A model generated the notes under the pieces. That model worked only from the letters and a program-made list of their open reading frames with translations, made no database searches and was not told where the DNA came from. Below are positions 1 to 8,204 of a stretch of DNA of 64,000 nucleotides, one piece after another; position 1 is the stretch's first letter; every line of letters begins with the position of its first letter. Both the position numbers and the translations under genes were made by a program. Source of the stretch: Alphaproteobacteria bacterium (GTDB lineage Bacteria; Pseudomonadota; Alphaproteobacteria; DSM-16000; Inquilinaceae); assembly GCA_028284045.1 (NCBI GenBank), contig JANQSN010000018.1, forward strand, positions 1 through 64,000, written 5' to 3'.

Positions 1-1020
1 CACGTCGTCACCGCCAACAAGGCGCTGCTGGCGGAGAAGGGGGGCGACCTGATGGCCGCCGCCGACCTGGCCGACCGGGTGCTCGCCTACGAGGCGGCGG
101 TCGCCGGCGGCGTGCCGATCGTCAAGGGCCTGCGCGAGGGCCTGGCCGCCAACCGCATTCACCGCATCTGCGGCATCCTCAACGGCACCTCCAACTATGT
201 CCTGAGCGGGATGGCCAGGAGCGGCCGCGACTTCGACGAGGTGTTGGGCGAGGCGACCGATCAGGGCTATGCCGAGCTTGACCCCGGCGCCGACATCGAT
301 GGCATCGACGCCGCGCACAAGCTGGTGCTGTCGGCCCAGCTTGCCTTCAACGGCGCGATCCCCTTCTCCGCGGTCCATATCGAGGGCATCCGCGACATCG
401 CCGCGGCCGATCACGCCTATGCGGCGGAACTGGGCTACCGGGTCAAGCTGTTGGGCATCGCCGACAGGACCGGCGACGGGGTCAGCCTGCGCGTGCATCC
501 CTGCCTGATCCCGGCGGGCCACCCGATCGCCGCGGTCGACGGGGTCTTGAACGCTGTGCTGGCGGTCGGCCGGCCGATCGGCGAGCTGATGATGGTCGGG
601 CGCGGGGCGGGCGCGGGCGCCACCGCCTCGGCGGTGATCGCCGATCTGTTGGACATCGCGCGCGGCCTGCACGCACCGCCGCTGGGCATACCGGTGCACC
701 GGCTATCCCGTCTGGCGACGGCGCCGATCGGCGACCGCTACGGCGCCTATTACCTGCGGCTGCAGGTGATGGACCGGCCGGGCGTGATCGCGGACATCGC
801 GGCGGTCCTGGGAGCCTGCGAGATCGGGCTGGAGGGCTTCCTCCAGCGAGGCCGGTCGCAGTCGGTGGGTGGCGCGGTGCCGGTGGTCATCACCACCTAC
901 CAGACGACGGAAGCGGCGATGCAGGCGGCGCTGGAGCGGGTCGCCGCCTTGGACGCGGTCCTGGAGCGGCCGCGGGTCATCCGGATCGAATCGTTGGACG
1001 AAGCCGCGCCGGGCGACTGA
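1..1020 (+). CDS. hom: Homoserine dehydrogenase, 3' part (5' end outside window)
   Basis: The gene is open from base 1, so the NAD(P)-binding Rossmann part is mostly missing; 339 codons remain. The enzyme reduces aspartate semialdehyde to homoserine in threonine/methionine synthesis in the cytoplasm. Visible family marks are the NGTSNY segment, the DGIDAAHKL segment with the catalytic lysine, and the GRGAGAGATASAV turn. A C-terminal ACT domain (YYLRLQVMDRPGVIADI onward) is the usual site of threonine feedback. The hom, glpX, recJ order is common in alphaproteobacteria, but here a foreign-looking gene sits between hom and glpX. Identity is secure; only the start is unknown. Confidence 0.95.
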   Translation, partial: HVVTANKALLAEKGGDLMAAADLADRVLAYEAAVAGGVPIVKGLREGLAANRIHRICGILNGTSNYVLSGMARSGRDFDEVLGEATDQGYAELDPGADIDGIDAAHKLVLSAQLAFNGAIPFSAVHIEGIRDIAAADHAYAAELGYRVKLLGIADRTGDGVSLRVHPCLIPAGHPIAAVDGVLNAVLAVGRPIGELMMVGRGAGAGATASAVIADLLDIARGLHAPPLGIPVHRLSRLATAPIGDRYGAYYLRLQVMDRPGVIADIAAVLGACEIGLEGFLQRGRSQSVGGAVPVVITTYQTTEAAMQAALERVAALDAVLERPRVIRIESLDEAAPGD

Positions 1021-1077
1021 GGTGCGGGGTGCCCGAGCCGCCGTGCGGGGCGCGGGGAGAACCAGGCAGGAAGGTCG

Positions 1078-1362
1078 ATGATCAAGCATATCGTACTGTT
1101 CAGCGCCAAACACTCAAAGGATGCCGGAACCATCAAGGCGGCATTGGAAAAAATGTCGCAGATTCCTCAAGTACTGTCCTTCAGTGTCTCGTACAATTCC
1201 AAAAGAGACAAATACTCAAAGGAAATGGATGTCGTTCTGTATTCCGAGTTCGCGAGTTGGTCGGATCTCGATGCCTATCAATCGCATCCGATCTACGAGG
1301 AAACCACGGAGTTTGTGCGACCGCTAAGAGACAAGCGGATCGTCGTCGACTACGAGGCGTGA
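1078..1362 (+). CDS. Dabb (stress-responsive A/B barrel) domain protein
   Basis: This 94-residue protein has the form of a single Dabb domain: it opens MIKHIVLFSAKHS, has a mid-protein SEFASWSDLDAYQSHP segment and ends in a short beta-strand motif. Dabb proteins are small dimeric ferredoxin-like barrels. Most lack a known reaction, though a few act as polyketide cyclases or are stress-induced. No catalytic role can be read from the sequence. The striking point is composition: 112 of 240 bases (47 %) are G or C over 1081-1320, against about 70 % for its neighbours, with many AAA and ATT/TTC codons. It lies between hom and glpX, which are usually adjacent, so recent horizontal acquisition is inferred. 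A GGAAGG-like ribosome site precedes the ATG. Confidence 0.75.
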   Translation: MIKHIVLFSAKHSKDAGTIKAALEKMSQIPQVLSFSVSYNSKRDKYSKEMDVVLYSEFASWSDLDAYQSHPIYEETTEFVRPLRDKRIVVDYEA

Positions 1363-1435
1363 CACCGGGGGCCGATCCCTCTATGCCATTCCCAGGCAAT
1401 GAGCCCTGGGGCCGGCGAGGCGAGGAGGGTGCCCG

Positions 1436-2413
1436 ATGGACCGCAATCTGGCCTTGGAGGCGACGCGGGTCACCGAGGCGGCGGCGCTGGCCGCGGCCCG
1501 CTTCATGGGGCATGGCGACGAGCGGCTGGCCGACCAGGCAGCGGCGGCGGCGATGCGCGAGGCCCTCGACGGCCTGGCGATCCGCGGCGAGGTGATCGTC
1601 AGCGAGAAGCCGGCCAGCGACCATGACCCGCTGGCCGTCGGCCAGGTCGTCGGCACCGGTGACGGGATCCCGGTCGACCTCGCGGTCAGCCCGCTGGAGG
1701 GCGCTACCATCACGGCCACCGGCGGGCCGAACGCCTTGTCAGTGATGGCGCTGGCCAACAAGGACGGGCTGCTGCGCGTGCCCGACATCTATATGGACAA
1801 GATCGCCGTCGGTCCGGGCTTGCCCGACGGCGTGGTCGAACTCGACCGGCCGGCCGGCGAGAACCTGCGGTCGCTGGCCGACGCCCGCGGCGTCTCGGTG
1901 TCGGAGCTGGTGGTGTGCATCCTCGACCGGCCGCGCCATGGCGCGCTGATCGCCGCGGTGCGCGAGGCCGGCGCGCGGATCATGCTGATCGCCGATGGCG
2001 ACGTCTCGGGCGTCGTGGCCACGACCATCCCCGACGGCATTGTCGATGTCTATCTCGGGTCGGGTGGCGCGCCGCAGGGCGTCGTCGCCGCCGCGGCGCT
2101 GGCCTGCGTCGGCGGGCAGATGCAGGCGCGCCTGGTCATCCGCGACGAGACCGACCGGCGGGCGGCGCATGATGTCGATTTCGGCGATCCGGGCCGGCTG
2201 TTGACCTTGCGCGATCTGGCGGGCGGCGAGGTGATGTTCGCCGCCACCGGCGTCACCCGCGGATCGCTGCTGCGCGGCGTGCGCCGGGCCGGAGAGCGCA
2301 TGGTGACGCAATCGTTGGTCATGCGCTCGCGCACCGGAACCATGCGTTGGATCGAGGGTCATCACCGGGTGCCGCCCGGCGGGCTTGGGCCCGGCGTGGT
2401 GCACGATGCCTGA
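1436..2413 (+). CDS. glpX: Fructose-1,6-bisphosphatase class II
   Basis: GlpX hydrolyses fructose-1,6-bisphosphate to fructose-6-phosphate in gluconeogenesis; some bacterial members also take sedoheptulose-1,7-bisphosphate. The 325-residue length fits the family. Recognisable marks are the SEKPASDHDP metal-site region, SPLEGATITATGGPNA, the YMDKIAVGP strand, ADGDVSG and the GSGGAPQGV turn, followed by GEVMFAATGVT. The start ATG follows a GGAGG at a normal distance. Its last codons overlap the recJ start by 8 nt, suggesting coupled translation. A PPi-dependent phosphofructokinase is encoded less than 2 kb downstream, so both directions of the same step are encoded close together. Confidence 0.95.
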   Translation: MDRNLALEATRVTEAAALAAARFMGHGDERLADQAAAAAMREALDGLAIRGEVIVSEKPASDHDPLAVGQVVGTGDGIPVDLAVSPLEGATITATGGPNALSVMALANKDGLLRVPDIYMDKIAVGPGLPDGVVELDRPAGENLRSLADARGVSVSELVVCILDRPRHGALIAAVREAGARIMLIADGDVSGVVATTIPDGIVDVYLGSGGAPQGVVAAAALACVGGQMQARLVIRDETDRRAAHDVDFGDPGRLLTLRDLAGGEVMFAATGVTRGSLLRGVRRAGERMVTQSLVMRSRTGTMRWIEGHHRVPPGGLGPGVVHDA

Positions 2414-4235
2414 CGCGGGCGCCGTCGGATCGGATCACGGGGAGCCCGAGACGTCGGCCGGGGCACCCGGGGTCAGCGGTCGGCCGTGGATCTGGCGGGC
2501 CGCCGACGGCCCGGCGGCGGAGACGATCGCCCGCCAGCATGGGCTGCCGGACCTGGTGGCCCGCGCCCTGGCCGCGCGCGGCGTCGCGCCCGACGCCGTG
2601 CCGGGTTTCCTGGCGCCGCGGCTGCGCGACCATCTGCCCGATCCGTCCTGCCTGGCCGACATGGACCGGGCCGCCGACGTGATCGCCGAGGCGATCCGCG
2701 CCCGCCGGCCGATCGCCGTGTGGGCCGACTACGACGCCGACGGCGCCACTGCCGGCGCCCTGCTATTGCGCTTCATCGAAGATCGCGGCGGCGCGCCGCC
2801 GCGGCTGCACGTGCCGGACCGGCTGAGTGAAGGCTATGGGCTGAATGCGGAGGGCCTGTGCCGCCTGGCCGCCGAGGGCACCGCCCTGGTGATCGCGGTC
2901 GATTGCGGCAGCCAGGACCGCGATGCCGTCCTGGCGGCGCGAGAGGCCGGCCTCGACCTCGTGGTGATCGACCATCACCCCTGTTCCGGCGCGCTGGCGG
3001 CGACGGCGCTGGTCAATCCCAATCGCTGCGACGGCGATCCGACGGTGCGGGATCGGCTGGGCGGGCTGGCCGCCGTCGGCGTCACCTTCCTGGTGCTGGT
3101 GGCGGCCGACCGGGCGTTGCGCCGGCAGGGGGCGGCCGGCGGCGACCTCATGAGCGGGCTCGACCTCGTGGCGCTCGGCACGGTGTGCGATGTCGTGCCG
3201 CTGACCGGGCTCAACCGCGCGCTCGTCGCGCAGGGGCTGAAGGTGATGGCGCGCCGGGCGCGGCCCGGGCTGGCCGCGCTCGCCGACGCGGCGGGGCTGG
3301 GGCGCGAGGCGGGACGGCCGATCGAGGCCGGACATCTGGGCTTCGCCCTCGGCCCGCGGATCAATGCCGGCGGCCGGCTGGGGCAAGCCGATCTGGGGGC
3401 GCGGCTGCTCGCCAGCCGGGATCCGGCCGAGGCCGGCGACCTGGCGGCGGCGCTGGAAGGCTGGAACGGCGAGCGCAAGGCGGTCGAGCACGCGGTGATG
3501 CAGGCCGCCCTGGCGCAGGTGCCGAGCGACGCGACGGGTCCGGAGGCGGGCGTCGTCGCCGTCGCCGGAGACGGCTGGCATCCCGGCGTCGTCGGCATCG
3601 TCGCCGGCCGGTTGAAGGAACGGTTCCAGCGGCCGGCCTTGGTGATCGGCTGGGAGGGCGACACCGGGCGCGGGTCGGCGCGCTCGATCCCCGGCTTCGA
3701 TATCGGCGCGGCGATCGCCGCGGCGCGCGCCGCCGGTCTGGTCGAGGCCGGCGGCGGTCATCCCATGGCGGCCGGGTGCACCGTGCGCCGCGACCGTTTC
3801 GCCGCGCTGTCCGCCGCGCTTGACGAGGCCTTCCGGTCGCCGGGTCCGCGGCCACTACCGCCCTTGGCGATCGACGCGGCGGCGGCGCTGTCGGGCCTCA
3901 ACGACCGGTTGGCCGAGGCGTTGGCGGCGCTGGCGCCCTTCGGTTCCGGCAATCCCGAGCCGCGGCTGCTGGTGCCGGCGGTGCGCGTCGCGCATGGCGA
4001 CGTCGTCGGCGGGCGCCATGTCCGCTGCCGCTTCGCCGACGAACGCGGCGGCGGGCTTGTCGGGATCGCCTTCCGCGCGGCCGGCGAGCCGCTGGGCGAT
4101 CTGCTGCTGGCCCGGGCCGGCGCGCCGCTCGACCTGGTGGGCACGCTGCAGCGCAACACCTGGCAGGGGCGCACCCGGGTCGAGCTGGTGGTGGAGGATG
4201 CCCGGCCGGTCTGGCAATCCGAACCCGGCCGTTAA
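2406..4235 (+). CDS. recJ: Single-stranded-DNA-specific exonuclease RecJ
   Basis: RecJ is the 5'-3' single-strand exonuclease used in RecF-pathway recombination and mismatch or base-excision repair. The 609-residue protein shows DHH-family metal motifs in order: DYDADG (about residue 107), a DCGSQD segment, VIDHHPCSG and the later LVALGTVCDVVPL. The DHHA1 region carries GGGHPMAAGC near residue 455. A C-terminal OB-like part ends in the WQGRTRVELVVEDA segment typical of RecJ. The ATG at 2406 overlaps the end of glpX and is preferred to an upstream in-frame alternative at 2385 because it starts nearer the conserved region. Length is normal for the family. Confidence 0.94.
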   Translation: MPDAGAVGSDHGEPETSAGAPGVSGRPWIWRAADGPAAETIARQHGLPDLVARALAARGVAPDAVPGFLAPRLRDHLPDPSCLADMDRAADVIAEAIRARRPIAVWADYDADGATAGALLLRFIEDRGGAPPRLHVPDRLSEGYGLNAEGLCRLAAEGTALVIAVDCGSQDRDAVLAAREAGLDLVVIDHHPCSGALAATALVNPNRCDGDPTVRDRLGGLAAVGVTFLVLVAADRALRRQGAAGGDLMSGLDLVALGTVCDVVPLTGLNRALVAQGLKVMARRARPGLAALADAAGLGREAGRPIEAGHLGFALGPRINAGGRLGQADLGARLLASRDPAEAGDLAAALEGWNGERKAVEHAVMQAALAQVPSDATGPEAGVVAVAGDGWHPGVVGIVAGRLKERFQRPALVIGWEGDTGRGSARSIPGFDIGAAIAAARAAGLVEAGGGHPMAAGCTVRRDRFAALSAALDEAFRSPGPRPLPPLAIDAAAALSGLNDRLAEALAALAPFGSGNPEPRLLVPAVRVAHGDVVGGRHVRCRFADERGGGLVGIAFRAAGEPLGDLLLARAGAPLDLVGTLQRNTWQGRTRVELVVEDARPVWQSEPGR

Positions 4236-4376
4236 TCGGACTCCCGCGAAAACCGCTTGTTCCGGGCGGGGCATCGGGTAGGGTCGGCGCAGGTTTCACC
4301 CGCGCCGATCTGCGGCCGATCGGTGGGTCAGGAGTGCCAAGAACAGCCGCGCCCGCCCAAACGGAGGCAAGAACAC

Positions 4377-5594
4377 ATGCTGCAAGGCAAAGTCGTTGTC
4401 GCGCAAGGCGGCGGTCCCACCGCCGTAATCAATCAGTCCTTGGCGGGCGTGGTCATCGAGGCGCGCAAGTATCCTGAGGTCGAGCGGGTGTATGGCGCCT
4501 ATCACGGCGTCAAGGGGATCATCAACGAAGACTTCATGGACTTGACCCAGGAGACGACCCACAACCTGGAAGCGGTGGCCAGGACGCCGTCCTCGGCGCT
4601 GGGCAGCACGCGCGACAAGCCGGACCGGGCCTATTGCCATCAGATCTTCGAGGTGCTGCGCGCCCACGAGATCAGCACGTTCTTCTATATCGGCGGCAAC
4701 GATAGCTCCGACACGCTGCGCATCGTCGCCGAGGAGGCGCACGCCGCCGACTATCCGCTGAAGTGCATCCATATCCCCAAGACGGTCGACAACGATCTGG
4801 TGGTCAACGACCACTGCCCGGGCTTCCCGTCCGCCGCACGGTTCGTTGCCAGCGCCTTTGCCGGCATCAATGCCGACAATTTCGCGCTGCCGGGGGTCTA
4901 TCTCGGCGTGGTGATGGGCCGGCATGCCGGCTTCCTGACCGCCGCGGCGGCGCTGGGGCGCAAATACCCCGACGACGGTCCGCACCTGATCTACATGCCG
5001 GAGCGGGAGTTCGACGTCGAACAGTTCCTGTCCGATGTGAAGACGACCTATGACCGCCACGGCCGTTGCGTCATCGCGGTGTCGGAGGGCATCCACGACG
5101 GCGACGGCTTGCCGATCGTCGCCAAGCTGGCCAAGCAGGTCGAGCACGACGCCCATGGCAACGTGCAGCTTTCCGGCACCGGTGCGCTGGCCGACCTGCT
5201 GTGCGACCAGATCCGCGAGAAGCTGCAGATCAAGCGGGTGCGGGCCGACACGCTGGGCTACATGCAGCGCTCCTTCCTCGGCTGCGTGTCCGACGTCGAT
5301 CAGCGCGAGGCCCGCGAGGTCGGCGAGAAGGCGGTGCAGTATGCGCGCTGGCGCGACACCAGCGGCTCGGTGATCATCCAGCGCACCGGCTTCTATTCCG
5401 TGGAATACCACCTGGTGGACCTGGAGGAGATCGCCGGGAAGACCCGGCACATGCCCGACAACTTCGTCAACGAGGCCGGGACCAACGTCACCGACAACTA
5501 CCTCCTGTATCTGCGGCCGTTGCTGGGCAGCGGCTTGCCGGACGCCTTCCGGCTGCGCAACTACCCGGTGGACAAGATCCTCAGCCGTGGGTGA
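4377..5594 (+). CDS. pfp: Pyrophosphate-dependent 6-phosphofructokinase
   Basis: The enzyme phosphorylates fructose-6-phosphate using pyrophosphate, reversibly, in glycolysis/gluconeogenesis. Family marks are GGGPTAVINQSL at the N-terminus, the GGNDSSDTLR loop at about residue 106, PKTVDNDL (the TIDND-type catalytic motif) and VVMGRHAGFLTAAAAL. An aspartate or asparagine directly after GG, instead of the GGDGS of ATP enzymes, is typical of PPi users; donor choice is therefore inferred from the motif. The start at 4377 is set by GGAGG at 4363-4367; an upstream in-frame start at 4257 would add a tail with no family match. The protein has 405 residues. A gap of 141 nt after recJ suggests its own promoter. 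Confidence 0.88.
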   Translation: MLQGKVVVAQGGGPTAVINQSLAGVVIEARKYPEVERVYGAYHGVKGIINEDFMDLTQETTHNLEAVARTPSSALGSTRDKPDRAYCHQIFEVLRAHEISTFFYIGGNDSSDTLRIVAEEAHAADYPLKCIHIPKTVDNDLVVNDHCPGFPSAARFVASAFAGINADNFALPGVYLGVVMGRHAGFLTAAAALGRKYPDDGPHLIYMPEREFDVEQFLSDVKTTYDRHGRCVIAVSEGIHDGDGLPIVAKLAKQVEHDAHGNVQLSGTGALADLLCDQIREKLQIKRVRADTLGYMQRSFLGCVSDVDQREAREVGEKAVQYARWRDTSGSVIIQRTGFYSVEYHLVDLEEIAGKTRHMPDNFVNEAGTNVTDNYLLYLRPLLGSGLPDAFRLRNYPVDKILSRG

Positions 5595-5621
5595 TACGCG
5601 GGGTGCCGCTCGGCGCCCGGC

Positions 5622-5650
5622 TTGATTTCGAGAGGCGGGCGGGCTATGTC
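5622..5650 (+). promoter_or_regulatory. Candidate sigma-70 promoter of tRNA-Glu
   Basis: TTGATT (5622-5627) and TATGTC (5645-5650) are separated by exactly 17 nt and lie 25 nt before the 5' end of tRNA-Glu. This fits a stable-RNA promoter with a short leader. The match to consensus is partial, so this is inference. Confidence 0.4.
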
Positions 5651-5674
5651 CGGAAATCGCGGACACCCGCCTGC

Positions 5675-5750
5675 GACCCCTTCGTCTAGAGGCCTAGGAC
5701 ACCGCCCTTTCACGGCGGCAACACGGGTTCGAATCCCGTAGGGGTCGCCA
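5675..5750 (+). tRNA. tRNA-Glu (anticodon TTC)
   Basis: A 76-nt cloverleaf with the 3' CCA encoded. The acceptor arm pairs GACCCCT (5675-5681) with AGGGGTC (5740-5746), with G as discriminator base. The anticodon stem is CCGCC/GGCGG around loop CTTTCAC, giving anticodon TTC at 5709-5711. The T arm carries the standard GGTTCGAATCC core. Much of it is the same as Escherichia coli tRNA-Glu. It lies between pfp and an accessory glycosyltransferase cassette. tRNA genes are common integration sites, but no second copy of its 3' end was found in the window. Confidence 0.98.
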
Positions 5751-5756
5751 GTCTTC

Positions 5757-5869
5757 TTTGCGCTATCGCGCTTCGCGCTACTTGAGCGCGTAGCGCTCGG
5801 TGCGCACAGGGTCACGAACCCGTGGCCCTCATCGTTTGCGCTACCGCCCGTCGCGCTCCTTACGCGCGT
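5757..5869 (+). repeat. Imperfect 35-bp direct repeat downstream of tRNA-Glu
   Basis: Two 35-nt copies at 5757-5791 and 5835-5869 begin TTTGCGCTA and end GCGCGT, and match at 29 of 35 positions. The first copy is followed by TAGCGC, so GCGCTAC (5775-5781) can pair with GTAGCGC (5790-5796) in a 7-bp hairpin that could help end the tRNA transcript. No protein coding is evident between the tRNA and the next gene at 5976. The function of the repeat is unknown. Confidence 0.6.
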
Positions 5870-5975
5870 TTGCTCACCAGAAATTCACACGCTGGCGGCA
5901 GCCTGCGGGTCGGGCGGGCGTCGGGCCGGTCGGACGGCCCCGGTCGCGTCGCCATGGTCTTTCTCGGAGGGGCGC

Positions 5976-7004
5976 GTGCGGATCCTGGTCGAGATCGTCC
6001 ATCCGGCCGATGTGTTGTTCTTCTTGCGGCCGATCCGTGCCTTCCTGGCGCGGGGCGACGAGGTCACCGTCGCCTCGCGGCACAAGGACATCGCCTGCGA
6101 CCTTCTCGACCGTTTTGGCATTCCGCATCAGCCGCTGACCACGGCGGGCCGTGGTCTTGTCGGTCTGGCGCGGGAACTCGCGGCGCGCGATCTCGCGCTG
6201 GCGCGGCTTGCCCGGCGGCGCAAGGTGCAGGTCATGCTGGGTTTCGGCGGCGTGGCGATCTCGCACGCCGGACGGCTGCTGGGCATACCGTCCGTCGTCT
6301 TCTACGATCATGAGAACGCCCATCTGCAGACGCGCCTTGCCTGGCCCTTCGTGACGCATCTGACGGTACCGGAGGACTACGGCGGACCGGTCCCCGCCGG
6401 CCGCACCACGCGCCTGCCCGGGACGAAGGATCTCAGCTACTTCCATCCCGCCGTCTTTCGGCCCGATCGGTCGCGGGCGATCGCGGCCGGGCTCGATCCC
6501 GAGCGCGCAAACGTGCTTGTGCGACTGGTCTCTTGGCGCGCCAACCACGATCTCGGCAAGTCGGGCTGGACGGCGGACCAGGCCGGTCGGCTCGTCGCCG
6601 CTTTGGCGTCGCGCGTGCGACTGCATGTGTCGACGGAGGATCAGGTGCCCCCCGCGTTGGCACCGTATGTTTGGCGCGGCGATCCGGCGGCGCTTCACCA
6701 CCTGATGGCGTTCTGCGATGCCGTCACCGGCGAGAGCGCAACCATGGCGTGTGAGGCGGTGGCGTTGGGGGTTCCTGCCCTTTATGCCGGCGTTGACTTC
6801 CCCGGCTACGTTCAGGGTCTGGCGCGGCGCGGGCTGCTGACCCTGCTGGCGCCGGCGGAGCGCGATCGGCTGCCGGAGGCGTCGCTCGCCCTCCTGGACC
6901 GTCGGGCGTGCTTCGACGAGGCGCGGCACGCCTGGCTTGCCCGCTGTCCGGACTGGGCCGATGCCGTGATCGCGACCGCCGACGCGCATGCCCGGGCGGC
7001 CTGA
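5976..7004 (+). CDS. DUF354-family (MurG/epimerase-fold) glycan protein
   Basis: A 342-residue protein opening MRILVEIVHPADVLFF, the pattern of DUF354 proteins, which have a GT-B/UDP-GlcNAc 2-epimerase-like double-Rossmann shape. A central GFGGVAISHAGRLLGIPSV segment and a C-terminal VTGESATMACEAVALGVPA segment match the nucleotide-sugar-binding half of that fold. No signal peptide or membrane span is seen, so it is probably cytosolic or peripheral. Start is GTG, set by GGAGG at 5966-5970. It is the first gene of a four-gene cassette with a GT2 transferase and two GT-C-like membrane proteins. That suggests a role in preparing a sugar donor or lipid-linked sugar for a surface glycan; the substrate is unknown. 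Confidence 0.7.
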   Translation: MRILVEIVHPADVLFFLRPIRAFLARGDEVTVASRHKDIACDLLDRFGIPHQPLTTAGRGLVGLARELAARDLALARLARRRKVQVMLGFGGVAISHAGRLLGIPSVVFYDHENAHLQTRLAWPFVTHLTVPEDYGGPVPAGRTTRLPGTKDLSYFHPAVFRPDRSRAIAAGLDPERANVLVRLVSWRANHDLGKSGWTADQAGRLVAALASRVRLHVSTEDQVPPALAPYVWRGDPAALHHLMAFCDAVTGESATMACEAVALGVPALYAGVDFPGYVQGLARRGLLTLLAPAERDRLPEASLALLDRRACFDEARHAWLARCPDWADAVIATADAHARAA

Positions 7005-7187
7005 GGCGCGCTCGGCCGGCGCCCGGAACCGGGATGCGATGCGGCCGGATGGGTTAAGCGCTCGTTCACGACACCCTGCCAGAGTAACCCCGCGGGCCGC
7101 CGTCTGTTGGTCGCCGATCACCGAGCCTGCGGCCCGGTCAGCGGCCGTGCGGCCAGGTCAAGGGTCACTCGGCGGGGCGCCTCCGTG

Positions 7188-8204
7188 ATGAAGCTGATCA
7201 TTCAAATCCCCTGCTACAACGAGGCCGACCAACTCGCCGACACCCTGGCCTGCCTGCCGCGCGCGGTGCCCGGCTTCGATCAGGTCGAATGGCTGGTCAT
7301 CGACGATGGCTCCATCGACGCCACCGCCGCTGTCGCGCGCGCTGCCGGCGCCGATCACGTCCTGAGCCTCGGGCACAATCGCGGCTTGGCGCAGGCCTTC
7401 ATGGCCGGTCTGGAGGCCAGCTTGCGGCTCGGCGCCGACGTCATCGTCAACACCGACGGCGACAACCAGTACAGAGCGGACGGCATCGCCGCCCTGACGG
7501 CGCCGATCCTCGCCGGCCAGGCGCAGATCGCCATCGGCGAACGCCCGATCGGCCGGATCGCCCATTTCTCTCCGCTCAAGCGGCGCCTGCAATGGCTGGG
7601 AAGCTGGGTCGTCCGCCAGGCCAGCGGCAGCACCGTGCGCGATGCCCCCAGCGGGTTTCGCGCGATCCATCGCGACGCAGCGGCGCAGCTCTACGTCTTC
7701 GGCAAGTACACCTATACGCTGGAGACCATCATTCAGGCGGGCCGGTTGCGGGTGCCGATGGTCTCCGTGCCCGTCGAGGTCAACCCGCCGACCCGGGACT
7801 CGCGGCTGATCCGCTCGGTCTTCGGCTACATCGTGAAGTCCTCGCTGACCATCTTGCGCATCTTCGCGCTGTACTGCCCGCTTCGCCTGTTCGCCATACT
7901 GGGCGCGATCGTGGCACTGCCGGGCATCCTGGCCTTCCTGCGGTTCCTCGTGTTGCTGGCGATGGGCGAGGGTGACGGCAATGTGCAGTCGCTGGTCATC
8001 GGCGCCGCGCTGATCGCCGCCGGTACGGTGGTCGCCATGGGTGGGCTGATCGCCGACCTGGTGGCGGCCAACCGGGTCCTGTTGGCGGAGATCCGCGGCC
8101 GGCTGCTGAAACGGGAGCTGCTGGACGGCGACCGCTCGGCCGTGGGGCCGCCCAGATCCGGCGGCCGGCCGGCAAGACGGGAGCTGCTTGAGGCCGGAGA
8201 GTGA
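7188..8204 (+). CDS. GT2 glycosyltransferase, polyprenyl-phosphate sugar synthase type
   Basis: 338 residues with a GT-A fold: IIQIPCYNEADQLADTL at the N-terminus, LVIDDGSIDAT, HNRGLAQAFMAGLEA and NTDGDNQY with the metal-binding aspartates. The C-terminus has two predicted membrane helices (about 225-255 and 270-300). This layout is seen in dolichyl/undecaprenyl-phosphate mannose, glucose or ArnC-like synthases that load a sugar on a lipid carrier at the inner face of the inner membrane. The next two genes encode GT-C-like proteins that could use such a lipid-linked sugar on the outer face. ATG 7188 starts the conserved domain; the longer frame from 7107 adds an arginine-rich tail without match. 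The stop overlaps the next start by 4 nt. Confidence 0.82.
   Translation: MKLIIQIPCYNEADQLADTLACLPRAVPGFDQVEWLVIDDGSIDATAAVARAAGADHVLSLGHNRGLAQAFMAGLEASLRLGADVIVNTDGDNQYRADGIAALTAPILAGQAQIAIGERPIGRIAHFSPLKRRLQWLGSWVVRQASGSTVRDAPSGFRAIHRDAAAQLYVFGKYTYTLETIIQAGRLRVPMVSVPVEVNPPTRDSRLIRSVFGYIVKSSLTILRIFALYCPLRLFAILGAIVALPGILAFLRFLVLLAMGEGDGNVQSLVIGAALIAAGTVVAMGGLIADLVAANRVLLAEIRGRLLKRELLDGDRSAVGPPRSGGRPARRELLEAGE

Noticed and set aside
5561..5815. Minus-strand 84-codon frame across tRNA-Glu
   Set aside because: The GIRTRVAAVKGRCPRPLDEG phrase is the antisense translation of tRNA-Glu itself, a well-known spurious protein in databases.
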